Assembly (NCBI GenBank): GCA_030671315.1
Contig: DAOUZW010000020.1
Location: 1 to 11,379, forward strand
Direction of reading: 5' to 3'
DNA length: 11,379 nucleotides
Source: Candidatus Bathyarchaeota archaeon
Lineage (GTDB): Archaea; Thermoproteota; Bathyarchaeia; 40CM-2-53-6; RBG-13-38-9
Shown in pieces: positions 1 to 5,480 of this stretch. A model generated the notes under the pieces. The model was not told the DNA's origin. It saw only the letters and a program-made list of their open reading frames with translations, and ran no database searches. Within the stretch, counting starts at the first letter, position 1; each line of letters opens with the position of its first letter. The position numbers and the translations under genes were made by a program.

Positions 1-369
1 AGCTGAGGCGAGGGCTGAACAAGCTTCCTTTTTATTCAGTCTCTTGTGAATATTCTTCTTAGCTGTTGGTGGATGTGTAATTCGCCCACCGACTGTGTTT
101 GGAGCAAATGCTGCACTTCCAGCCTGTGGATGTCGTTCACCTATTACTCTTGGAACTCTTGATAGGGCTCTTCCTACTCCAAAAGATTTTGCGGTTGTAC
201 GCTTTCCCGCCATTAAGTTTCTTCCTTGCGGTTGAAGTCTATGCGTTTGTAATGCAACGACACTCTTCTTGATTATATCTGGCCTAAATTTTGTTGTGAA
301 GACCTCTGGAAGGTTTATTTTACCTGTTGGATCTCCATTCAAATCATATACATTTATTGTCTTAGACAA
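1..369 (-). CDS. rpl4: Ribosomal protein L4 (uL4), archaeal type, 3' end outside window
   Basis: This is a large-subunit protein that binds 23S rRNA and lines the exit tunnel with its extended loop. I translated 123 residues by hand; the frame is open to the window edge. It starts SKTINVYDLNGDPTGKI, followed by LPEVFTTKFRPDII, THRLQPQGRNLMAGKRTT, GVGRALSRVPRV and GGRITHPPTAKK, which is the archaeal/eukaryotic L4 N-terminal pattern. The full protein is usually about 260-290 residues, so roughly half is missing. The proposed start is a TTG at 369-367; no ATG or GTG lies between it and the L3 stop in this frame. A GGGAG at 389-385 is about 15 nt upstream, which is long for a Shine-Dalgarno site, so the exact start is less certain than the identity. 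The L3 stop ends only 10 nt upstream, so it is cotranscribed with L3. Confidence 0.95.
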   Translation of the reverse strand, partial: MSKTINVYDLNGDPTGKINLPEVFTTKFRPDIIKKSVVALQTHRLQPQGRNLMAGKRTTAKSFGVGRALSRVPRVIGERHPQAGSAAFAPNTVGGRITHPPTAKKNIHKRLNKKEACSALASA

Positions 370-379
370 GATCAGATTA

Positions 380-1384
380 TCAATCTCCCTGTTTTGATTC
401 AAGGCTGAGATATTCTATTTTTGGCGGGGGCTCTATCCTCTTTACTCTTGCTGGAGCTCTCATAATAACTAGTCTTCTCGAAGCTCCTGGGATACTTCCT
501 TTTATCATAACATATTGACTCTTGACATTTCCATAATTGAGAAATCCGCTGCTCGGACTAACTTCTTTGGGATCTTCACCTATCTTCACTATTTGCTTGT
601 TGAATTCTGTTCTCTGGAAGAAGCCCATTTGACCAGCTCTGGGAACAGAGTACATGACGAAATTTGGTGTCCAACCTCCTATTGAACCAACGCCTCTTAC
701 CGTTTTCCTGGACTTATGGAGTAGCCTCTTTACTCCCCATCTTTTAATTGGACCCTGTATACCTTTACCTTTAGTAATTGCTATCACATCGACTGCATTT
801 CCTTCCTTCAGAACCTGACTTGACTTAAGCTCCTTTCCAAGCAAATTCTTAGCATGTTCAAATTGATCTTTTGAATTTCCTCCTCCGATTTTTATCTCAA
901 ACAGCTTAGGCTTTTTCTGTCCTGTACTTGTCAATCTTGGTTGGGTTCCGGCTATAACTCTCACTTCTGAAACTTTGTCAAGCTGAGTCTCAATCTTTTT
1001 CAAAGATTCCTGTTCATCGACGTCTTTTTGTATTGTTATCAGTCTTCCAAACTCTTTTGGGACATTAGCAGTCCATGCCTCTCCAATCGATCGAAGATTG
1101 CGATTTTTCTTTTCATAGATCTTTATTCCACAAATAATCAGTGGCGGGGTTTCAAGAATGGTGACTGGAACTGATATTTCCTTTCCAAAAGTTAATGAAC
1201 CTTCTAATTGATCAATTGTAATAAAATGCGTCATTCCAGCTTTATATCCTAGAAATGCTAAAAGCCGAGGGTCTCCTGTTACCTCTGGCCAGTATCTAAT
1301 TCTACCTGTCCAGCCAGATGCTCTGGCTTTCGGCAGATAACCTAGAGATCCATGTTTTGGAGCCGAAATTTTTCGTCTACCCAA
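380..1384 (-). CDS. rpl3: Ribosomal protein L3 (uL3), archaeal type
   Basis: A large-subunit core protein whose extended loop reaches towards the peptidyl transferase centre. The 334 residues match the usual archaeal length. The N-terminus contains the family signature GSLGYLPKARA and GWTGRIRYWP (about residues 12-33), then LLAFLGYKAGMTHF. The central KGKGIQGPIKRWGVKR and the later GQMGFFQRTEFNKQI are the characteristic rRNA-contact segments. The start codon is TTG (1384-1382), preceded by GGAGTGAT, a strong archaeal Shine-Dalgarno sequence that overlaps the TGA stop of the upstream methyltransferase. This suggests translational coupling. Only 6 nt separate the two genes, and L4 follows after 10 nt, so the three form one transcription unit, the start of the S10-type ribosomal operon. 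Function and identity are secure. Confidence 0.98.
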   Translation of the reverse strand: MGRRKISAPKHGSLGYLPKARASGWTGRIRYWPEVTGDPRLLAFLGYKAGMTHFITIDQLEGSLTFGKEISVPVTILETPPLIICGIKIYEKKNRNLRSIGEAWTANVPKEFGRLITIQKDVDEQESLKKIETQLDKVSEVRVIAGTQPRLTSTGQKKPKLFEIKIGGGNSKDQFEHAKNLLGKELKSSQVLKEGNAVDVIAITKGKGIQGPIKRWGVKRLLHKSRKTVRGVGSIGGWTPNFVMYSVPRAGQMGFFQRTEFNKQIVKIGEDPKEVSPSSGFLNYGNVKSQYVMIKGSIPGASRRLVIMRAPARVKRIEPPPKIEYLSLESKQGD

Positions 1385-1398
1385 TATAAATCACTCCA
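1385..1398 (-). promoter_or_regulatory. Shine-Dalgarno GGAGTGAT overlapping the upstream stop codon
   Basis: On the minus strand the sequence reads CTGGAGTGATTTATA followed by TTG. GGAGTGAT resembles the archaeal anti-SD complement GGAGGTGAT, contains the TGA stop of the methyltransferase gene, and sits at normal spacing before the TTG start of L3. It both supports that TTG as the start and suggests coupled translation. Confidence 0.7.
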
Positions 1399-2275
1399 GA
1401 GTATTGAGGAGAGATAATGAACTGAAGACTGCTTCTTCACTTCTGACTGTCTCTACTCCTTGATTTGGTATCATATTGATCGTAAAGTCTGAATATTCGA
1501 GCATTTCTAGACCTTCCTTAGTTAGTATTTCTTTTAGACCTTGTGTTGGTGACCCGAAAGGCACAAGTGCTTTCTTTGATTTTTTCCATGCTATTTTCAA
1601 TTGTGGAAATACCTCGGTTATCTTATCTCCATATTTTGAAGTTGATATGATCAGATCAAACCCTATCTTCTTTGTCGATTCAGCGAGCGGAAGTTTCGTC
1701 ACAGTAACATTAAATCCCCAATATATTCTTATCTCAGATTCATCGAGTTCCACAGCAGTCAACTTTTCCCCTATACTTGTCAATTTTACTGTGATCCTCT
1801 GCCTCTTAGTAAGGCTCTCCTCAATAATTACTGGTTTACCTACACCTATATCTACTAAAGAGTGTCCGTTTTTACTATCTATGATGGCCCCTTGGCGAAA
1901 CATACCTACCTTCAGTTCTTCTTGTTTCTTCGAAAATAGATGATGAGGGGACCTTAGAGGAGGAAGAATACCAACAAAACTCAGTTGAGGATCAATCTTT
2001 ACAAGCATCTTCCGAAGGTATTGAGGAATATCCATGTATGTCAGAATAGAGGCTACAAGGTCCGCTTCTTTTGTTTGGCTACGTTCTGTCTTATCAGAGT
2101 AGATTATGATTTGCTCTACACGAAATATCGAAGATGCTCTGCCTATCTGCCCTATCTTGTAAGTCTTCTCTCTCAGGTGTGGAGTGTCTTCTACAATTGA
2201 TGCTGGGATAGCTATCGATAGCCCTTGACTTCTCTTAAGTGGAACAGATGGTTCATCAGTTTTAGAGTTTCCCAA
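1391..2275 (-). CDS. SPOUT-class RNA methyltransferase (MTH1/SPOUT1 family) upstream of L3
   Basis: A predicted S-adenosylmethionine-dependent RNA methyltransferase of the COG2106 family, which includes human SPOUT1/CENP-32 and sits next to L3 in many archaea. The N-terminal signature is present: LSIAIPASIVEDTPHLREK and YKIGQIGRASSIFRV at about residues 19-53. Residues about 100-195 form a small insert with the look of an OB-fold (GMFRQGAIIDS to VELDESEIRIYWG). The C-terminal trefoil-knot SAM site is visible as LVPFGSPTQGLKEIL (237-251) and NMIPNQGVETVRSEEAV (267-283). The 294-residue length is normal. The start is a TTG at 2275-2273; an in-frame TGA lies 6-9 nt upstream, so the frame cannot be extended. 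Operon position argues for an rRNA substrate, but the modified base is not deducible from sequence. It could use SAM made by the synthetase at the other end of the window, though that is no specific link. Confidence 0.92.
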   Translation of the reverse strand: MGNSKTDEPSVPLKRSQGLSIAIPASIVEDTPHLREKTYKIGQIGRASSIFRVEQIIIYSDKTERSQTKEADLVASILTYMDIPQYLRKMLVKIDPQLSFVGILPPLRSPHHLFSKKQEELKVGMFRQGAIIDSKNGHSLVDIGVGKPVIIEESLTKRQRITVKLTSIGEKLTAVELDESEIRIYWGFNVTVTKLPLAESTKKIGFDLIISTSKYGDKITEVFPQLKIAWKKSKKALVPFGSPTQGLKEILTKEGLEMLEYSDFTINMIPNQGVETVRSEEAVFSSLSLLNTLE

Positions 2276-2290
2276 TATTTTTCAACTAAG

Positions 2291-2302
2291 AAGTTATAGA
2301 AC
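2291..2302 (-). promoter_or_regulatory. Possible TATA box for the methyltransferase-L3-L4 operon
   Basis: On the minus strand this reads GTTCTATAACTT, an AT-rich TATA-like element about 20-25 nt upstream of the TTG start at 2275. That spacing would give a leaderless or nearly leaderless transcript, common in archaea. The match is modest and an alternative, GATTTATC further upstream (about 2324-2331), cannot be excluded. Confidence 0.3.
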
Positions 2303-2349
2303 TTAGTAAGCTTACAATTCTTCTGATAAATCTTATTTGGTTGATCAAA

Positions 2350-2525
2350 ATGAATACCCTTGATGATTTAGAATTCATCAATTCCAAAGATAAGTCTGGA
2401 ATTCTGAAACAGCGCACACAAGGAGAGTTGCCCCAACTCCATTTTACTTCATTGATGAGTTTAAAAAAATAATAGAGGTTGAGACTGGAACAAAAGAAGA
2501 TGTAGTTAAACGGTTTTTAAATTAG
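2350..2525 (+). pseudogene. Small plus-strand ORF of about 58 residues, apparently broken by a 1-nt deletion
   Basis: I do not recognise this product. Starting from ATG at 2350 the frame reads MNTLDDLEFINSKDKSGILK and then loses sense, stopping at 2470-2472 (40 codons). The frame one base back picks up at about 2410 with AHTRRVAPTPFYFIDEF and continues as KKIIEVETGTKEDVVKRFLN to a TAG at 2523-2525. One extra A in the AAA at 2407-2409 would join them into a coherent, acidic/basic, protein-like 58-residue chain. The end overlaps the convergent rtcB stop by a few bases. The N-terminus faintly resembles the start of archaeal phosphoglucose/phosphomannose isomerases (LDDL-x-I-x(3)-DKS), but that is weak. 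It may be a decayed gene, a sequencing error, or chance. Confidence 0.35.
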
Positions 2526-4000
2526 CCTTTAGTTACTCCTATTGGAACTAGCCGGGCAACTTTCGTTGCTATTCCAACATTGTGGCTTACATTTGTAACA
2601 TTATCGACGTCCTTGTATGCACCTGGAGCTTCCTCACTAACGACAGACATACTTGCAGCTTTGATTAACACACCTTTCTTTTCTAGATCTTTTTTAACGT
2701 CCTCGCCCCAATAGCGTCTCTTGGCTGCAGATCTGCTGAGGTTTCTTCCTGCACCATGTGCTGTAGAACCAAAACTCAATTCCATGGCTTTCTCAGTTCC
2801 AACAAGAACCCAAGATGCCGTACCCATACTTCCTGGTATCAATACTGGTTGGCCTACTTCTCTGTAGGATGAAGGCACTGCATTATGACCTGGCGGAAAA
2901 GCTCTCGTAGCTCCTTTTCGATGAACATATACCTTGACTCTTCGTCCATCTACTTGATGTTCTTCTATTTTGGCTATGTTATGTGCTATATCATAAATGA
3001 GCTTAAGGCCAATGCTATCTACAGGCTGGTTTAAGACCTTCTCGAACGCTTGACGTATCCAGTGAGTAATCATCTGTCTATTTGACCATGCAAAGTTGCA
3101 TGCGGAAGCCATTGCCGGTAAATAGTCTTCAGCCTCACGACTTTTACCTGGAGCACAGGCGAGCTCTCGATCCGGGAGATTAATTTTGTATTTTTTAACT
3201 GCATTGTCCATAACTCTTAGATAATCACTACACACTTGATGACCCAATCCTCTACTTCCCGTATGAACGAAAACCAGTATTTGACCTACTTTTTCTATTC
3301 CAAAAACCTTAGCTGCTTTTTCATCAAAGATCTCATCAACTTTTTCAATCTCCAAGAAATGATTACCACTGCCCAGACTTCCTAGCTGAGGAGTACCTCG
3401 TGACTTTGCAGTTTGGGACACTTTACTTGGATCAGCTGATTCCATACAACCCTCTTCTTCACATTTCGTAGCATCTTCCGACCATCCGTAACCTCTATCA
3501 ATAGCCCATTCAACACCGTCCGAGAGGACTTTTTCAAGTTCTACATGGCTGACCTTAATCTGACCTCTACTTCCCAAGCCTGAGGGAATATATTTGAAAA
3601 GGGTGTCAAGTAGTGTCGGGAGTATAGGTCTGATCTCTTTTTCTGTCAGATTTGTCTGCAAGAGTCTAGTTCCACAATTGATATCGTAGCCTACTCCTCC
3701 TGGACTTACTACACCTTTTTCATAGTCTGTTGCTGCTACACCACCTATGGGAAACCCGTATCCTTCATGACCATCCGGAAGAGTAATTGCCCATTTATAG
3801 ATGCCCGGTAGATGGGCGACATTTGCGCATTGAATAAGAGTCCTATCAAGCTTCATTTTCTCAAGTAATGTCTCATCAGCATATACTCTTCCCGGGACAT
3901 TCATTCCAGGTAGGAACGATTGAGGAAGCTCCCAAATGTTTTCATCTATCTTCTTCATCTGGATTGGTTTTGTCGGCATTCTTACTCGTTCATAAGACAT
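2522..4000 (-). CDS. rtcB: RtcB RNA-splicing ligase (3'-phosphate/cyclic phosphate RNA ligase)
   Basis: RtcB joins RNA ends carrying 2',3'-cyclic phosphate or 3'-phosphate to 5'-OH ends, using GTP and two Mn2+. In archaea it ligates tRNA exons after the splicing endonuclease acts. The 492 residues are the normal intein-free length. Key residues are visible: D106 and C109 in GGVGYDINCG, N213, H214 and E217 in SGNHFLEIE, H246 in FVHTGSRGLGH, H340 in YDIAHN, and H415 in AHGAGRN, which corresponds to the histidine guanylylated in the Pyrococcus enzyme (H404). All metal and catalytic ligands are intact. The ATG start at 4000 has an AGGTG about 8 nt upstream on the minus strand. It lies directly downstream of archease on the same strand and near an intron-containing tRNA gene, a fitting context. 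Confident identification. Confidence 0.98.
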   Translation of the reverse strand: MSYERVRMPTKPIQMKKIDENIWELPQSFLPGMNVPGRVYADETLLEKMKLDRTLIQCANVAHLPGIYKWAITLPDGHEGYGFPIGGVAATDYEKGVVSPGGVGYDINCGTRLLQTNLTEKEIRPILPTLLDTLFKYIPSGLGSRGQIKVSHVELEKVLSDGVEWAIDRGYGWSEDATKCEEEGCMESADPSKVSQTAKSRGTPQLGSLGSGNHFLEIEKVDEIFDEKAAKVFGIEKVGQILVFVHTGSRGLGHQVCSDYLRVMDNAVKKYKINLPDRELACAPGKSREAEDYLPAMASACNFAWSNRQMITHWIRQAFEKVLNQPVDSIGLKLIYDIAHNIAKIEEHQVDGRRVKVYVHRKGATRAFPPGHNAVPSSYREVGQPVLIPGSMGTASWVLVGTEKAMELSFGSTAHGAGRNLSRSAAKRRYWGEDVKKDLEKKGVLIKAASMSVVSEEAPGAYKDVDNVTNVSHNVGIATKVARLVPIGVTKG

Positions 4001-4158
4001 TTTTAATACACCTAAATCATGCTAAGGTTTCGAGTATTGTTTGAAGGACATGCATTTAAGTTGTTTCTGAAAAATGAACCTTCAAAAACTTTAGTTTTGA
4101 TTTGAATCAAATTCTGATTTCTGGATCAATAAAGATTTCCAATTAATAATTTGGTCAT
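4001..4158 (-). promoter_or_regulatory. Intergenic region between archease and rtcB with possible rtcB promoter
   Basis: This AT-rich 158-nt spacer separates two same-strand genes of one pathway. On the minus strand ACTTAAATG at about 4050-4057 could serve as a TATA box, giving a leader of roughly 25 nt, and AGGTG lies just before the rtcB ATG. I see no stable hairpin or T-run that would stop transcription from archease, so rtcB could be read both from its own promoter and by read-through. Confidence 0.3.
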
Positions 4159-4614
4159 TTAAAGGTCAAGTACAAATCTAATCCTATTTTGATCTCCAGA
4201 TTGATCGATCTCCATCATATGGAAAGTTACAGCTTTAACTTCTGTTTTTGAAGGATGTTTTTTAGAATTGAAATCTTCACCATAGATTTTCGCTTTCAAT
4301 CTGTATGATTCTCTTTGAGCCTCAATAATTTCTATATGAAATTTTGAATAGAGCTTATTCTTGATTTCATGTCTTACAAGAAGTTCCTCAAGCCAAGAGT
4401 ATAGCAAAGAACTAAGATCTTTACCTTCAACCTCGATCGATTCTTCAGTCTTCGGCTCCACTTTTGAGGTTTCAGTCATTACTTGGAACATAGCAATTGC
4501 CGCATTTGCATAGGCTTCTTCAAGACTTTCCCCGCGTGCTTCTATGTAAGCATCCGCTGTATGCTCTAAGAATTTGAAACGTTTTTCTTGCTCTTCTTTA
4601 TCAGACAATCTCAT
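4159..4614 (-). CDS. Archease, RtcB activator
   Basis: Archease stimulates RtcB by speeding formation of the RtcB-histidine-GMP intermediate and enabling multiple turnover. The 151-residue length matches the family (about 140-150). Signature features are FLEHTADAYIEARG near residues 15-28 with the metal-binding D21, the helix LEEAYANAAIAMFQVM (31-46), the LLYSWLEELL segment (70-79), KAVTFH (127-132) in the loop usually ending in Thr-Tyr-His, and the C-terminal aspartate D150 in FVLDL. The start is the ATG at 4614; the first ten residues are charged and variable, so a slightly later start is possible, but no in-frame ATG precedes the conserved block. It is upstream of rtcB on the same strand, a neighbourhood shared by many archaea and bacteria. 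Confidence 0.97.
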   Translation of the reverse strand: MRLSDKEEQEKRFKFLEHTADAYIEARGESLEEAYANAAIAMFQVMTETSKVEPKTEESIEVEGKDLSSLLYSWLEELLVRHEIKNKLYSKFHIEIIEAQRESYRLKAKIYGEDFNSKKHPSKTEVKAVTFHMMEIDQSGDQNRIRFVLDL

Positions 4615-4751
4615 CTATATGTTTCTTCAAGATTTGTCTGAAAAACCTATTGCATGAAAAATCCCAAAAGCCAATAGAACTATGTCAGCTAGCATATATA
4701 TCGAATTCCAAGTAGAATTTAGAAAGATTTCTCTTTTATTTGCCAAACAAT

Positions 4752-4758
4752 TTTATAT
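4752..4758 (+). promoter_or_regulatory. TATA box of the tRNA-Ser gene
   Basis: TTTATAT, preceded by the A-rich CAAACAA as a possible BRE, lies 25-31 nt upstream of the first base of the tRNA (4783). That is the expected archaeal TATA position if transcription starts at or just before the mature 5' end. It supports the tRNA being a transcribed gene read on the plus strand, divergent from archease. Confidence 0.65.
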
Positions 4759-4804
4759 CAAAGCATTAAGAACCTGCTCTTAGCCGGGATGGCCGAGTGG
4801 ATTA

Positions 4805-4825
4805 ACCTCATACTTGAGGGTCAAG
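4805..4825 (+). other. tRNA intron 1, D-loop (21 nt, non-canonical position)
   Basis: The D-loop GAGTGGATTA is interrupted before AGGC. The insert begins with A and a 5-bp hairpin CCTCA-TACT-TGAGG (4806-4819), a plausible inner helix of a bulge-helix-bulge motif. The helix next to the cut sites is short: A4801 and G4800 can pair with T4821 and C4822, with T4802-G4820 as a wobble. Because 4805 and 4826 are both A, the intron may equally be 4806-4826; the mature RNA is identical. The site falls near tRNA positions 20-22. Confidence 0.75.
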
Positions 4826-4833
4826 AGGCGCAG

Positions 4834-4849
4834 TAAATTCATTGCGTAA
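4834..4849 (+). other. tRNA intron 2, anticodon stem between positions 29 and 30 (16 nt)
   Basis: This is the best bulge-helix-bulge of the three. The four-pair central helix is GCGC (4828-4831) with GCGT (4844-4847), including one G-U pair. The 3-nt bulges are AGT (4832-4834) and AAG (4848-4850), each cut after its second base. AA/TT (4835-4836 with 4842-4843) forms a minimal inner helix. The borders are unique: no shift by one base preserves the CAGGC stem. Position 29/30 is a known non-canonical site in archaeal tRNAs. Confidence 0.85.
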
Positions 4850-4857
4850 GCCTTGAA

Positions 4858-4870
4858 TGATCTCACAGAA
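4858..4870 (+). other. tRNA intron 3, canonical position 37/38 (13 nt)
   Basis: The 13 bases between the anticodon loop half CTTGAA and AGCCTG restore a 7-nt loop when removed. In the precursor CT-TGA (4852-4856) can pair with TCA-c-AG (4863-4868), leaving a 3-nt AAA bulge at 4869-4871 whose cut after the second A fits the archaeal rule. There is no inner helix, so this is a relaxed motif. The runs of A allow two other registers (4856-4868 and 4857-4869) with the same mature product. Confidence 0.8.
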
Positions 4871-4924
4871 AGCCTGTGACCCTTACGGGTCTCGTGGGTT
4901 CGAATCCCACTCCCGGCGCCATTT

Positions 4925-4944
4925 CAATTCAATAAGAATTGTTT
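4925..4944 (+). terminator. Small hairpin followed by TTT just after the tRNA
   Basis: CAATTC (4925-4930) and GAATTG (4936-4941) are perfect 6-base inverted arms around AATAA, followed by TTT. The stem starts four bases after the encoded CCA. It is AT-rich and the T-run is short, so it may be a weak terminator or processing signal for the tRNA transcript, or chance. Confidence 0.3.
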
Positions 4945-4957
4945 CAATGAGTATGTT

Positions 4958-4965
4958 AAAAAAAA
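4958..4965 (-). terminator. T8 tract downstream of the SSB gene
   Basis: On the minus strand this is a run of eight T residues following GAGCC, about 130 nt after the stop of the SSB gene. Archaeal RNA polymerase terminates at oligo-T tracts without needing a hairpin, so this could end the valS/SSB transcripts before they run antisense into the tRNA gene. The remaining 4966-5096 shows only an ACTCC/GGAGT inverted pair (5044-5063) of no clear meaning. Confidence 0.4.
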
Positions 4966-5096
4966 GGCTCAAAGGCGTAATTAGTCGAGTCTAGGATTTT
5001 ATGTAAAAGTTCCCAATCATATTATTGACTTGACTAAGGATATACTCCAAAATGATCAGGAGTTATCGAATTAGAATTTCGCGGTTTTGAGATTTA

Positions 5097-5387
5097 CTAT
5101 TCTATAACTGTCAGCTTTCCATATCTTCCCGAGTTTAGTTGTACCTCTTCTCTGAAACTAGTGACGTAGCCATTCTCAATTTTTACCGTATCATCGACTT
5201 TCACATTGTCGATTGTCTCATTCCATAATGATAGTTTGATTGTACCCGATTCATCTTCTAAAGTTGCGGTCGCCACTCGGCTTGTCTCTCCAAATTTCGT
5301 CATGACATCTCTTACTTCGCCAATGTCAATAATTTTACCTTGACATTCGATCCTTCTCATGCCAGATTTTAATTCATTTATCTTCAT
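5097..5387 (-). CDS. Single OB-fold ssDNA-binding protein, Sulfolobus SSB-like, without C-terminal tail
   Basis: Probable single-stranded DNA (or RNA) binding protein with one OB-fold. The 96 residues line up along their length with the OB domain of Sulfolobus SSB as I remember it: ELKSGMRRIECQGKI at the start, the TATLEDESGTIKLSLWNE strand pair (40-57), VKVDDTVKIENGYVTSF (62-78) and EVQLNSGRYGKL (81-92). The stacking aromatics W56, W75 and F79 of the Sulfolobus protein correspond to W55, Y74 and F78 here, a conservative change at one site. The glycine/arginine-rich linker and acidic tail of the crenarchaeal protein are absent; the frame stops right after the last strand. ATG start at 5387 with AGGAAT upstream. 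It lies downstream of valS on the same strand with 93 nt between, probably with its own promoter. General nucleic-acid binding is likely; the exact role is not determined. Confidence 0.85.
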   Translation of the reverse strand: MKINELKSGMRRIECQGKIIDIGEVRDVMTKFGETSRVATATLEDESGTIKLSLWNETIDNVKVDDTVKIENGYVTSFREEVQLNSGRYGKLTVIE

Positions 5388-5443
5388 TATTCTCTATTCC
5401 TGTTAGCATGAATCATGTCTAACGATTTTCTACAACGATATTG

Positions 5444-5455
5444 ATCTTATTAAAA
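5444..5455 (-). promoter_or_regulatory. Possible TATA box of the SSB gene
   Basis: On the minus strand this reads CTTTTAATAAGA, a TATA-like element about 60 nt before the SSB start codon. That would give a leader of around 35 nt containing AGGAAT. It lies in the spacer after valS and is the clearest AT-box there. Confidence 0.35.
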
Positions 5456-5480
5456 GCTTCTTGGGTTGAATTCTAGCTGT

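Larger units (their letters stand above)
4783..4921 (+). tRNA. tRNA-Ser(UGA) with three small introns, CCA encoded
   Basis: Acceptor stem GCCGGGA (4783-4789) pairs with TCCCGGC (4911-4917), followed by discriminator G4918 and an encoded CCA (4919-4921). The T arm is GTGGG-TTCGAAT-CCCAC (4894-4910). A long variable arm, GACCC-TTAC-GGGTC (4878-4891), makes this class II. The D arm is GCC (4792-4794) with GGC (4827-4829). The anticodon stem is only complete after removing inserts: C4831 A G4833 joins G4850 C4851 to give CAGGC, which pairs perfectly with GCCTG (4872-4876). The loop is then CTTGAAA with anticodon TGA at 4854-4856. Removing 4805-4825, 4834-4849 and 4858-4870 leaves 86 nt plus CCA, the normal length for archaeal tRNA-Ser. 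Long variable arm, G73 and TGA anticodon all agree on serine. Intron borders are inferred from folding, not from RNA data. Confidence 0.9.

Noticed and set aside
1476..1943. Plus-strand open frame of 155 codons
   Set aside because: It lies wholly inside the SPOUT methyltransferase gene on the other strand, and its translation has no recognisable motif; a shadow of the real gene.
2360..2407. Possible C/D box sRNA: TGATGA at 2361 and CTGA at 2404
   Set aside because: The base before the C box is T, not a purine; there is no clear C'/D' pair and no terminal stem, so the match is most simply chance.
2522..4000. Possible intein in RtcB, as found in Pyrococcus
   Set aside because: The protein has normal intein-free length and all catalytic motifs are contiguous.
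4829..4846. Reading the tRNA as tRNA-Leu(UAA) from the TAA at 4834-4836
   Set aside because: The base before TAA is G where U33 is required, and no anticodon stem forms around it; the TGA reading with introns removed gives a perfect stem and loop.
5044..5063. Inverted repeat ACTCC / GGAGT downstream of the SSB gene
   Set aside because: Only five pairs with a 10-base loop and no following T-run; too weak to call a terminator or site.
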